From Lentzea sp. NBRC 105346 (GTDB lineage: Bacteria; Actinomycetota; Actinomycetes; Mycobacteriales; Pseudonocardiaceae), in the NCBI RefSeq assembly GCF_030269605.1, contig NZ_BSTQ01000004.1:186001-250000 (forward strand): 64,000 nt of DNA, read 5' to 3'. The notes beneath the pieces were generated by a model. It did no database searches and was not told where the DNA came from. It saw only the letters and a list, made by a program, of their open reading frames with translations. Below are positions 33,887-42,228 of this stretch, piece after piece. The translations under genes were made by a program, and so were the position numbers. The first letter of the stretch is position 1, and each line of letters opens with the position of its first letter.

Positions 33887-34818
33887 AGATCGGCTACTTC
33901 CTGTCGTCGGAAGAGCTCGACCCGATCGACATGGTGACGCGCGCCCGCACCGCCGAGGAGCACGGGTTCACCGGCCTGTGGATCTCCGACCACTTCCACC
34001 CGTGGAACGATCGGCAGGGCCAGAGTCCGTTCGTCTGGGGTGCGATCGGCGCGTTGTCGCAGGTGGTGCGCCTGCCGATCACGACCGCGGTGACGTGCCC
34101 GACGATGCGGATCCACCCGGCGATCATCGCCCAGGCCGCCGCGACGGCGGCAGTGCAGTGCGACGGCCGGTTCACGCTCGGGGTCGGCAGCGGCGAGGCG
34201 TTGAACGAGCACATCTACGGCGACGCGTGGCCGTCCGCCGGTGTGCGGCTGGAGATGCTGGAGGAGGCGATCGACCTCATCCGCACGCTGCACGAGGGTG
34301 GCGAGGTGACCCGCCACGGCAAGCACTACACCGTCGAGAACGCCCGCGTGTACACGCTGCCGGAACGGCCGGTGCCGATCTACATGTCGGCCTTCGGGCC
34401 CAAGGCGCTCGCGCTCGCGGCCCGCGTCGCCGACGGGTTCATCAACACCGGGCCCGCAAAAGACCTGCTGCGCGACTACCGCGACCAGGGCGGCCGCGGC
34501 CCGGCCCAGGGCGGGTTCAAGGTCTGCTACGCGCCTTCCGAGGACGAGGCCCGGCGGATCGCGCATCGCTTGTGGCCCAACGAACAGCTGCCCGGCGAGC
34601 TGGCGCAGGTGCTGCCGACGCCCAAGCACTTCGAGCAGGCGAGCACGCTCGTCACACCCGAGATGATCTCGGTGCCGTGCGGACCGGACCCGGCGCCGTA
34701 CGTCGAGACCGTGCAGTCCTACGTGGACGCCGGGTTCGACGAGGTCTACGTCCAGCAGATCGGCCCGGACAACGGGTTCTTCGAGTTCTGGAGCCGCGAG
34801 GTCGCACCCAAGCTGTGA
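33883..34818 (+). CDS. F420-dependent LLM-class oxidoreductase (G6PDH-like family)
   Basis: 311 residues with a luciferase-like TIM barrel: MVTRARTAEEHGFTGLWISDHFHPW, SPFVWGAIGALSQ, RFTLGVGSGEALNEHI and PIYMSAFGPKALALAARVADGFI. The pattern matches the actinobacterial family related to F420-dependent glucose-6-phosphate dehydrogenase. The family uses reduced or oxidised F420 for hydride transfer; this member's substrate is unknown. GTG overlaps the previous stop (GTGA). Last gene of the four-gene operon. Confidence 0.85.
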   Translation: MKIGYFLSSEELDPIDMVTRARTAEEHGFTGLWISDHFHPWNDRQGQSPFVWGAIGALSQVVRLPITTAVTCPTMRIHPAIIAQAAATAAVQCDGRFTLGVGSGEALNEHIYGDAWPSAGVRLEMLEEAIDLIRTLHEGGEVTRHGKHYTVENARVYTLPERPVPIYMSAFGPKALALAARVADGFINTGPAKDLLRDYRDQGGRGPAQGGFKVCYAPSEDEARRIAHRLWPNEQLPGELAQVLPTPKHFEQASTLVTPEMISVPCGPDPAPYVETVQSYVDAGFDEVYVQQIGPDNGFFEFWSREVAPKL

Positions 34819-34864
34819 CTCGCGCCACGTCCGGAATGCCGTCCGGCCAACGGAGGTTGAGGCA

Positions 34865-34878
34865 GAACGAACGTTCTT
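34865..34878. promoter_or_regulatory. Palindrome upstream of the hydrolase gene
   Basis: AGAACG-AA-CGTTCT, a perfect 14-bp inverted repeat 26 bp before the hydrolase ATG, of the GAACGNNCGTTC type often bound by TetR proteins. The adjacent TetR gene (35556) may act here. Confidence 0.5.
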
Positions 34879-34903
34879 TCTCTTCAACTCAAGGAGTCGG
34901 ACG

Positions 34904-35566
34904 ATGAACCCCACGGTGGTCCTGGTGCACGGCGCTTTCGCGGACTCGTCGAGCTGGAACGGCGTTGTGGAACGCCTGCAGGCGGCGGGATATCCGGTGA
35001 TCGCGGCGGCGAACCCGTTGCGCGGCCTGGCCTCCGACGCGGACGCGGTCGCGCAGGTCGTGGAGAGCGTGGACGGGCCGGTCGTGCTCGTCGGGCACTC
35101 CTACGGCGGCGTGCTGATCTCCGCGGCGGCCCGCGACAACGTCAAGGCGCTTGTGTACGTGGCGGCCTTCCAGCCCGACACCGGTGAGAACGCGCTGGCG
35201 TTGTCCGAGGACGGCAAGCTGGGGCCGGACACCACCCGCACCATCGGTGGCGACGTCTACATCAAGCCGGAGAACTTCGCCGACGTCTTCGCCGCCGACG
35301 TTCCCCAGGCGGCCGTGCTGGCCGCGACGCAACGCCCGGTGTTCGGCGGCGCGCTCGGTGACGCGTTCCCCGGTGAGCCGGCCTGGAAGCGGATCCCGTC
35401 GTTCGCGCTGATCGCCTTGGAGGACAACGCGATTCCGGCGGCGGCACAGCAGCGCATGGCGAAGCGGGCCGGGTCCGAGATCGTGGAGGTATCCGCGTCG
35501 CACGCGGTGTCGGTGTCGCAGCCGCAGGCGGTGTTCGAGCTGATCGAGCGGGCCGCTACCGCGTGA
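34904..35566 (+). CDS. Alpha/beta hydrolase (EstC-like)
   Basis: 220 residues. VVLVHGAFADSSSWNGVVERLQAAGY is the signature opening of this small esterase group; the elbow is GHSYGG (Ser at about 66), with a late Asp region (LIALEDNAIP) and a His near SASHAVSVSQP. AAGGAG lies about eight bases before the ATG. Convergent with the TetR gene, sharing 11 bases at the stops. The palindrome at 34865 probably makes it a TetR target. Confidence 0.87.
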   Translation: MNPTVVLVHGAFADSSSWNGVVERLQAAGYPVIAAANPLRGLASDADAVAQVVESVDGPVVLVGHSYGGVLISAAARDNVKALVYVAAFQPDTGENALALSEDGKLGPDTTRTIGGDVYIKPENFADVFAADVPQAAVLAATQRPVFGGALGDAFPGEPAWKRIPSFALIALEDNAIPAAAQQRMAKRAGSEIVEVSASHAVSVSQPQAVFELIERAATA

Positions 35567-36101
35567 CGTCCCGGATGGCGCGGCGCAGGGTCTGACTGAC
35601 CACGGCGGGGTCGTCCAGCTCACCGCCCGCCAGCGCGCCGTCCCGCAGCAGTACCAGCACCCCGGCCGCGTGATCAGGGTCGGGGTGCCCGGCGTCCGCG
35701 GCCAGCTTCCGCAGCTCGTCGTGGAACCACGCCCGGTGCGCCGAGATCACCTGCCGCACCGGGTGCGCGGGATCGGGGTACTCGGCGGCCGCGTTGATGA
35801 ACGGGCAGCCGCGGAAGTCGTGCCCGCACGTCTCCTCGGCGACGAAGTCGACGACCGACACCAGAGCGTCCCGGCCGGAACGTCCCGTGCGCGCGGAGTC
35901 CACTCCGGACCGCACCCGCTCGTGCTGCGAGCGCAGGTACTCCGCGACGAGGTCGTCCTTGGTGCGGAAGTGGCGGTAGAACGTGGCCCGCGTGACCCCG
36001 GCCTCGGTGACGAGGCGGTCGACGCCCACGGTGTGGATGCCCTCGGCGTAGAACAACCGGGATGCGGTCTCCACCAACCGGTCGCGTGGACTGAGCGTCA
36101 T
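35556..36101 (-). CDS. TetR family transcriptional regulator
   Basis: 181 residues. Helix-turn-helix at RLVETASRLFYAEGIHTVGVDRLVTEAGVTRATFYRHFRTK, then a C-terminal ligand domain with ETCGHDFRGCPFINAAAEYPDP, a segment typical of the group that controls hydrolase genes. The probable target is the neighbouring hydrolase, through the palindrome at 34865-34878. Upstream (36102-36201) is a short region without a clear second operator. Confidence 0.85.
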   Translation of the reverse strand: MTLSPRDRLVETASRLFYAEGIHTVGVDRLVTEAGVTRATFYRHFRTKDDLVAEYLRSQHERVRSGVDSARTGRSGRDALVSVVDFVAEETCGHDFRGCPFINAAAEYPDPAHPVRQVISAHRAWFHDELRKLAADAGHPDPDHAAGVLVLLRDGALAGGELDDPAVVSQTLRRAIRDVTR

Positions 36102-36201
36102 GCCACGAGCGTAGGTGAAGACGGCAGCGACCGAGCTCAGCGGCCGAAGCCTGCGAGCTACGAGGTCGCTGCCGTGTGGTCCTCCCCTGCGGACAATGGT
36201 G

Positions 36202-37074
36202 TCAGGGCGTCAACGTGAAGTCATCCGAATTACTGAACGCCACCAGCGCGCGGGCGGCCGGCGACGACGGACCCGTTGCCCGCCAGGCGAAAGCCAGGTA
36301 GCTGCGCAGTCCCGGCACGACGATCGCGTGTAGCCGGTCCGCGTACGCCGCGGCCAGTGACGACGGCAGGATCGCCGGGCCCAGGCCACGGCACGCCAGC
36401 TCGGCGAGCATCGTCGGGTCGCTCGCCTCGAACGCGACGTGCGGGCGTGCGGCGAGGTCGTCCAGCGCGGCGCGCATGCCTGTGCCGGACGGCAGGCTGA
36501 TCAACGAGAGCCGGCTCAGTTCCTTGGCGGACAACGACCTCCGGCGCGCGAGCGGTGACGACGGCAGCACCGCCACGACCAGTTGTTCGTCGACGACGAC
36601 TCGCAGCGTGACCCCATCGGGTGGCGTGGCGTACCCGATCAGCGCCAGGTCGAGATCCCCGGACAGCAGCGAGCGCACGAGCTCGTCCGAGTTCGCCTCG
36701 GCCAGCGTGATTTCGATGCCCGGATGCCGTTCGTGGAACGCCGCCAGCAGCGCGGGCAGGTCGAGCGAGCCGCACGACGTGATCATGCCGACCGCCACCC
36801 GGCCGCGGAGCAGACCGGTCAGCTCGTCCACGGCCAGCCGGGCGTCGGACACGGCCGACAGCGCGGCACGGGCGAAGGGCAGCACCGCGGCGCCGACCTC
36901 GGTCAGCCGCACGGTCCGGCCGGACCGGTCGAGCAGCTCCTGGCCGAACTCCCGTTCCAGCCGCCGGATCTGCGCGCTCACTGCGGGCTGCGCGACGTGC
37001 ACCCGTTGCGCGGCACGGGTGAAGCTCGCCTCCTCGGCGACCGCGACGAAGTACTCCAGCTGGCGAAGTTCCAT
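36202..37074 (-). CDS. LysR family transcriptional regulator
   Basis: 290 residues. N-terminal helix-turn-helix MELRQLEYFVAVAEEASFTRAAQRVHVAQPAVSAQIRRLE, then two lobes of the substrate-binding domain (GRVAVGMITSCGSLDLPALLAAFHERHPGI). It is divergent from the FAD oxidase gene, separated by 70 bp that contain a TATC...TTA LysR-box-like site. The natural effector is unknown. Confidence 0.88.
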   Translation of the reverse strand: MELRQLEYFVAVAEEASFTRAAQRVHVAQPAVSAQIRRLEREFGQELLDRSGRTVRLTEVGAAVLPFARAALSAVSDARLAVDELTGLLRGRVAVGMITSCGSLDLPALLAAFHERHPGIEITLAEANSDELVRSLLSGDLDLALIGYATPPDGVTLRVVVDEQLVVAVLPSSPLARRRSLSAKELSRLSLISLPSGTGMRAALDDLAARPHVAFEASDPTMLAELACRGLGPAILPSSLAAAYADRLHAIVVPGLRSYLAFAWRATGPSSPAARALVAFSNSDDFTLTP

Positions 37075-37104
37075 AACGACAGCTTATGCCGGTCAGACGA
37101 TCTA

Positions 37105-37117
37105 TATCTTGGACTTA
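37105..37117. promoter_or_regulatory. Possible LysR box
   Basis: T-N11-A with partial dyad (TATCTTGGACTTA) in the 70-bp region between the divergent LysR and FAD oxidase genes. LysR proteins often bind T-N11-A sites. Weak evidence. Confidence 0.35.
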
Positions 37118-37144
37118 TGGAGCGAAGGGGCCCAGGCTGGAGGT

Positions 37145-38131
37145 ATGGAAACGTTCTTCCCCGGTGACCAGGGCTACGACGACGAGCGCGGCGGCTTCCA
37201 AACCGCCTTCCGGCACCGTCCGGAGGTGATCTTCGGCGTGGAGAGCGCGGACGACGTTCGCAAGGCCGTCCAGTACGCCACGGACCACGACCTGGCCGTC
37301 ACCGTCCAGGCCACCGGCCACGGCACCCAGCACGAGCAGTCCGGCGTCCTCATCACCACGAAGCGCATGACCGGGGTCCGGATCGACCCGGCCACCCGCA
37401 CCGCGCGGGTCGAGGCGGGGGCGTTGTGGCGGCACGTGATCGAGGCCGCCGCACCGCACGGCCTCGCACCGCTCAGCGGATCGTCGCCGGACGTCGGCGT
37501 GATCGGGTACACGCTCGGCGGCGGCATCGGGCTGCTCGCCAGGGAGTTCGGCTACGCCAAGGACCGCGTGCGCAACGTCGAGAAGATCGGCGACGTGATC
37601 ACGGCGATCGAGATCGACCTGCTGCCGATCGAGCGGATCTTCGGTGGCACCATGCACTTCCCGCGCTCACGCGAGGTACTGGACACCTTCCTGCGGTGGA
37701 CCGAAGCGGCACCCGAGACCGTCACGACCTCCCTCGGGATCGTCGGCGACACGATGCACGTGCGGTTCGCGAGCACGAAGGAACTCGACCTGAGTGCGTG
37801 GCGCGGAGCCACGGTGAACACCGTGCGGTGGATGCCGTTCACCGAGAGCGGCACGGTCTACAACGACCCGACGACGCCGCACGGCTACTACGGCGACAGC
37901 GTCCTGGTGTCCGAGCTCGACCCCGAGGTGATCCTCGGGCCCGCACCCGTCTTCACGATCGTCGACATCCGGCACATGGGCGGCGCGCTCGGCGGGCCGG
38001 GGAAGTACCTGCTGCGCCTGATCTCCCCGGTGGACGACAACGTGTCCGAAGTGGACGCACACCACCGGAACGTCTTCGCCAGGGTCCAGCCGGTCGGGCA
38101 CGAGCCCACCTTCACCTACGGTCCGCACTGA
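37145..38131 (+). CDS. FAD-binding oxidase, internally and C-terminally shortened
   Basis: 328 residues, against about 450 in the berberine-bridge type FAD oxidases. The PCMH-type FAD domain starts well (VEAGALWRHVIEAAAPHGLAPLSGSSPDVGVIGYTLGGGIGLLAREFGYAKD). The text then jumps from VRNVE to IGDVITAIEIDLLPIE, missing the usual DLFWALRGGGGNFGVVT stretch. The C-terminal berberine-bridge motif is also absent. It may be inactive or a pseudogene in progress. GGAGG lies only one base before the ATG. Divergent from the LysR gene. Confidence 0.72.
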   Translation: METFFPGDQGYDDERGGFQTAFRHRPEVIFGVESADDVRKAVQYATDHDLAVTVQATGHGTQHEQSGVLITTKRMTGVRIDPATRTARVEAGALWRHVIEAAAPHGLAPLSGSSPDVGVIGYTLGGGIGLLAREFGYAKDRVRNVEKIGDVITAIEIDLLPIERIFGGTMHFPRSREVLDTFLRWTEAAPETVTTSLGIVGDTMHVRFASTKELDLSAWRGATVNTVRWMPFTESGTVYNDPTTPHGYYGDSVLVSELDPEVILGPAPVFTIVDIRHMGGALGGPGKYLLRLISPVDDNVSEVDAHHRNVFARVQPVGHEPTFTYGPH

Positions 38132-40139
38132 CCGAGGCGTCGGCGCCGATGCTGCGCCACCACGTGGCCTGGGTGCGCGACGCGACGCCGTCGACGATCA
38201 CCGTGGCGCCGGCCAGGTGCGCGGTGGTCACCAGCTCGGCCAGCATGCGCGTGACGAGACCGGGTTCGCCCGCGGGCTGCGGGATCCGCACGGACCGCAC
38301 GGGCAACGATTCGAGGCACGCCACGTCGTCGGACGTGGTGCCGCGGATCGCCGTGCGCACCCCGGAGTCGTACAGCAACCGCAGGTTCTCGGCCGCGTCG
38401 TCGGTGCGCAACGCGGCGCCGGGCATCGTCAGCCACAGCCGTTCCGGCGGCTGGCCGGTGTCCTTCAGGATCGTCAGCACGGCGCCGACCAGATCGGGAT
38501 CGATCGACTGGTTCGTGGACAGTCCCACGTGCACGGGCACCGGGGCGCCACGGGTACAGGCCTCGCGCAACAACCATCGGCCGAGCTTCATGATCGCGCC
38601 GGTCCGTTCGGCGAGCTCGGTCAGCGCGGCGGAATCCGTGTGCGGCCAGGAGAGCACGGCGTCCAGGCCGATGACCTCGTCGTTGCCCAGCCGCCGGATC
38701 TCGCGCCAGCCGACCGTGAGCTGCCCGCGTTCGAAGGCGTCGGGCACGGACGCGGCGAGGCGGAAGTCCGACCGGTCGTACGCGTCCTGGGTGGGGTCGA
38801 ACAACGCCCACTGCGCGCGGCCGTTGCGCCGCGCCCGCGCCAGGGTGAGGTCCGCCGCCTCCATCAGCTTCGCCGCCGGCATCTCCAGCGGCGGCCGGTC
38901 CACGACGCCGATGCTCGCCGACACGGTGACGCTCTGGCCGTCCACCGGCATGGGCTCGGCGAGCGCGTCGTAGACGCCGTGGATCGTGGTGACCGGATCC
39001 GGTGTGGTGGCCGAGTTCTCGACCAGCACGGCGAACTCGTCCGCGCCGAACCGCGCCACCATCGCCTCCGGTCGGGCGAAGAAGCGTTGTAATCGGTCCG
39101 CGACGGCCTCCAGCAGCACGTCGCCCGCGCGCCGGCCGAGCCCGAGCGTGATCACCGAGAACGCGTCCAGGTCCAGCTGGTAGATCGTGACGCCGGTGGC
39201 CGGGTCGGCGTGCCGCAGCACGCGTTCGAGGCGCGTCGTGAAGTACTGCCGGTTCGGCAGCCTGGTCAGCATGTCGTGCAAGGCCTGGTGGTTCAGCTGA
39301 CCGTGCAACAGGTTCAGCTCGGTGTGGTCCTCGACCACCGTTATGTACCGGTCGTCCGGCGAGCGCGACAGTGACATCGACACCCACGCGTTCTCGCCGT
39401 CTCGGCGGCGCAACCGGTGCTCGGTGCGGATCAGCTGCGTCCGGTCTTCGAGCTCGGCGAACGACTCGTGCAGGTCCGGCAGCTCGTCGGGGTGCACGAC
39501 ATCGAACAACGTCTGCTCCGCGAACTCGCGCGCGGAGAACCCGAGGATCTCGCCGAGCCGCTCACTGGTCCACTGGAACCGGCCCTGGCGATCGGTCAGC
39601 GCGACACCGCTCGCCGTGCCGGTGACCACGTGCTCGAACTGCGTCTTGAGCGTGGACAGGTGCTGCCGCGCGTCGTCGAGCGCCCGCATCAGCGCCCGGC
39701 TCATCGTCTCCTGCTGCTCCAGGGTCGACTCGCGCACCGCTTCGGCGCAGCCGCCGGCGAAGGCGGTCATCGTCAGCACGACCTTCTCACCCACCTTCGG
39801 CACGGCGGTGAGCTCGGGCAGCGCGAGCAGGCCCTTGGCGAGCAGGGCCAGGCCCGGCGTGAGCACCGCCGGGCCGGCGCAGTGCAGTTCGACGAGCCGG
39901 CCGCCGAGGTCGTGCGCGGTGGCGGGGTCGCCCAGCACCGCGCCGACCAGTTCGTCGAGAAGCGATTCCAATTGGCGATGGAATTCGGCAGGTGGGAGTG
40001 GCACATACGTCGACGCGGAGATGAGGGTCGCCCATTTGCGAGCAAGCTTCGCTCGTTCGTGTGAACCTGTGCCATGGATCGGTTCGTTCGGTACCGGTCC
40101 AATCATGTGCGGAGAAATTACCCGTGCTCTTGAGTCCAT
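38112..40139 (-). CDS. PAS-GGDEF-EAL protein with degenerate catalytic motifs
   Basis: 675 residues from ATG 40139. An N-terminal helical domain, a PAS domain (VVTGTASGVALTDRQGRFQWTSERLGEILG), a GGDEF domain and an EAL domain. The GGDEF signature reads GADEF (RFGADEFAVLV). The EAL signature reads LDAVLSW, the TE motif reads LTMPG, and the usual IDDFGTG reads IRGTTSD. Neither domain should be catalytic; a role as cyclic di-GMP receptor or signalling scaffold is possible. ATG 40106 with an upstream TAATTT is an alternative start. Confidence 0.8.
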   Translation of the reverse strand: MDSRARVISPHMIGPVPNEPIHGTGSHERAKLARKWATLISASTYVPLPPAEFHRQLESLLDELVGAVLGDPATAHDLGGRLVELHCAGPAVLTPGLALLAKGLLALPELTAVPKVGEKVVLTMTAFAGGCAEAVRESTLEQQETMSRALMRALDDARQHLSTLKTQFEHVVTGTASGVALTDRQGRFQWTSERLGEILGFSAREFAEQTLFDVVHPDELPDLHESFAELEDRTQLIRTEHRLRRRDGENAWVSMSLSRSPDDRYITVVEDHTELNLLHGQLNHQALHDMLTRLPNRQYFTTRLERVLRHADPATGVTIYQLDLDAFSVITLGLGRRAGDVLLEAVADRLQRFFARPEAMVARFGADEFAVLVENSATTPDPVTTIHGVYDALAEPMPVDGQSVTVSASIGVVDRPPLEMPAAKLMEAADLTLARARRNGRAQWALFDPTQDAYDRSDFRLAASVPDAFERGQLTVGWREIRRLGNDEVIGLDAVLSWPHTDSAALTELAERTGAIMKLGRWLLREACTRGAPVPVHVGLSTNQSIDPDLVGAVLTILKDTGQPPERLWLTMPGAALRTDDAAENLRLLYDSGVRTAIRGTTSDDVACLESLPVRSVRIPQPAGEPGLVTRMLAELVTTAHLAGATVIVDGVASRTQATWWRSIGADASVSADRR

Positions 40140-40149
40140 ACCAGTGGTT

Positions 40150-41145
40150 TCACTCGAAATGCGACGTGAGCCATCCGTCAACCGCCGAACGGTACGCGGG
40201 CGCACCGGTCGACAGCGCGAGCGAATGCCCAGCGTTCGGCAGTAGGACGACGTCCAGCCCGGAGGTGAAATACGGTGCCTCGGCGTTCAGCAAGTCCGTG
40301 CTCGACGTGCAGTGGAAAGCGCAGAACAACGTGTCCTGCGTGCCGTTCGCCATGAGCACGGGAACGGTGATGGCGCGCGACAGCGTGCTCGTGAACGCGA
40401 GCGGCACGAGGTCCGGGACCATGGTCGAGGACACCTGGTCCTTGGTCGTCTCGTCGGCCGTGAGCACGCCCGGCTCGTAGGTGCCGGGGTCGTGGAAGAA
40501 GTGCCGGGCGCCGGGGATCGTCGTGATGTAACCGGCGTCGCCGCCGCGACTTGCCAGCAGCGGGTCGAGGATCGCCGGGTGGATGCCGTCGACGAAGATC
40601 GTGGTCAGCATCAGGGCGTCCATCGAGTGCGTCATTCCGGTCAGCACCACGCCGTCGACGTCGTGGTACGACGTGGCCTCGACGATCGCGATCCCGGAGC
40701 CCATCGAGTGCCCGACCAGCACGATCCGGTCGAACGGCAGGCCGAGCACCTGCCCGGTGCGCAACTTCGACACGACCTGGTGGACGACCGAGGCCTGCGT
40801 GATCCCGGTGAGCAGCGTGCTGAGCGGCTGCGAGCTCGTGCCGCTGCCGAGGAGGTCGATCGCGAACGTCGCGCGGCCGAGCCGCCCCATCTCGCGCTGG
40901 TAGGAGTACTCGCCGTACGGCAGGTCCCAGTACCTGCCGCTGTACGTGCCGCCGTGCACCAGCAGCTGGACCGTGTCCGGTGTGATCCCGACCGGTCTGC
41001 ACAGCTTGCCGTGGACGGTTTGCGGCAGCAGCGTCAGCGTGACTTGGATATTCGTATCGGTGCAGCTCACAGCGGTGGCGGAAGCCGGAGCCACATTGAT
41101 TAGTGCGCACGAAACAATTGCGATCAATGTCGCGATGAGACGCAC
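40150..41145 (-). CDS. Secreted alpha/beta hydrolase
   Basis: 331 residues. Signal peptide (VRLIATLIAIVSCALINVAPASA). LLVHGGTYSGRYWD, the elbow GHSMGSG (Ser), a late NGTQDTLF acid region and NAGHSLAL His complete the triad. GTG 41145 was chosen for the upstream AAAGGA and because the signal peptide starts there. Ends 10 bp before the GGDEF-EAL gene start on the same strand. Substrate unknown; probably an extracellular lipase or esterase. Confidence 0.83.
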   Translation of the reverse strand: MRLIATLIAIVSCALINVAPASATAVSCTDTNIQVTLTLLPQTVHGKLCRPVGITPDTVQLLVHGGTYSGRYWDLPYGEYSYQREMGRLGRATFAIDLLGSGTSSQPLSTLLTGITQASVVHQVVSKLRTGQVLGLPFDRIVLVGHSMGSGIAIVEATSYHDVDGVVLTGMTHSMDALMLTTIFVDGIHPAILDPLLASRGGDAGYITTIPGARHFFHDPGTYEPGVLTADETTKDQVSSTMVPDLVPLAFTSTLSRAITVPVLMANGTQDTLFCAFHCTSSTDLLNAEAPYFTSGLDVVLLPNAGHSLALSTGAPAYRSAVDGWLTSHFE

Positions 41146-41282
41146 GTCTGATCCTTTCGGATTGGCGGAGGCGTGCATGCTACAACCGATGCGTTGGTCC
41201 GAACGGGTGCAGTTTCCCCGTTCTCTTGGCGGAGGAACTAGCGTTTCAACGCATTTTCCGTCGGTGTTGATGGGACGAGAAC

Positions 41283-42092
41283 GTGAGCAGCTGGATTCCG
41301 CCGGACATCGATCTGGAACGAGCGTCGCCGGCGCGCGTCTACGACTACCTCCTCGGTGGCGGCTGGAATTTCGCCGTGGACCGAATCATGGCCGACCAGG
41401 CCATTCAGGCGATGCCCTGGGTGCGCGATCTGGCGCGGTACAACCGGCAGTTCCTCGGCCGTGCGGTCCGGTTCTGCGCCGAGGCCGGCGTCCGGCAGTT
41501 CCTGGATCTCGGCTCGGGCATGCCGACCGCGCAGAGCGTGCACGAGATGGCCCAGGAGGTCGACCCGTCGTGCCGGGTCGTCTACGTGGAACGCGAGCCG
41601 GTCGCGGTCGCGCACAGCGAGCTCATCCTGAGCACGGTCGAGGGCGCGGGCATCGTCGAGGCGGACCTGGCCGACGTCGACGCCGTGCTGCACGATCCCG
41701 TCACCCGCAAGCTGTTCGACCTCACCGAGCCGGTCGCTGTCGTCATGGCGTCGTCGCTGCACTACGTCCTCGACGCCGACGTCGCCGCGCAGACCGTTGC
41801 CGCCTACCTGGCAGCCGTGGTGCCGGGCAGCTACTTCGTCCTGTCCCACATCACCGACAACCAGGCCGATGGGTCGGACGAGGTGAAGGGGCTGGTCGAG
41901 CTGTCGAAGACGACGTCGGCGGCGGGTGTCGCCCGGTCCCGCGAGTGGATCACGGGGTTGTTCGGCGGTCTGGAGTTGGTGGCGCCGGGGGTGGTGTACA
42001 CGTCGCAGTGGCGGCCGGACGATCGGCTGAAGCTGGTGACGGATCTGCCCGCGCACGCTTCTCTGCTGGCCGGGGTGGCCCGCAAGCCCTGA
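41283..42092 (+). CDS. PF04672-type SAM-dependent methyltransferase
   Basis: 269 residues. IDLERASPARVYDYLLGGGWNFAVDR is the diagnostic start of this actinobacterial family (formerly DUF574), followed by the SAM site VRQFLDLGSGMPT. GTG start without a strong ribosome binding site. A partial duplicate of its 3' end lies between it and the P450 gene. The family is widespread in actinomycetes and its substrates are mostly unknown. Confidence 0.87.
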   Translation: MSSWIPPDIDLERASPARVYDYLLGGGWNFAVDRIMADQAIQAMPWVRDLARYNRQFLGRAVRFCAEAGVRQFLDLGSGMPTAQSVHEMAQEVDPSCRVVYVEREPVAVAHSELILSTVEGAGIVEADLADVDAVLHDPVTRKLFDLTEPVAVVMASSLHYVLDADVAAQTVAAYLAAVVPGSYFVLSHITDNQADGSDEVKGLVELSKTTSAAGVARSREWITGLFGGLELVAPGVVYTSQWRPDDRLKLVTDLPAHASLLAGVARKP

Positions 42093-42109
42093 CAGCCGAG
42101 GTGTAGGGG

Positions 42110-42218
42110 CTGGTCCGGCCCCACGAGTGGATCACTGGTGCTGTTCGACGGTCTGGAGCTGGTGACGGATCTGCCCGCGCACGCTTCTCTGCTGGCCGGA
42201 GTGGCCCGCAAGCCCTGA
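42110..42218 (+). pseudogene. Relic of the methyltransferase 3' end
   Basis: Repeats the end of the methyltransferase gene: CGAGTGGATCAC, then GGTCTGGAG joined directly to CTGGTGACGGATCTG, then the same last 50 bases through the TGA. Relative to the intact gene about 60 bases are missing, with the join at the CTGGAG/CTGAAG similarity, and there is a frameshift. It is a decayed tandem duplicate. Confidence 0.8.
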
Positions 42219-42228
42219 CAATGGACCG

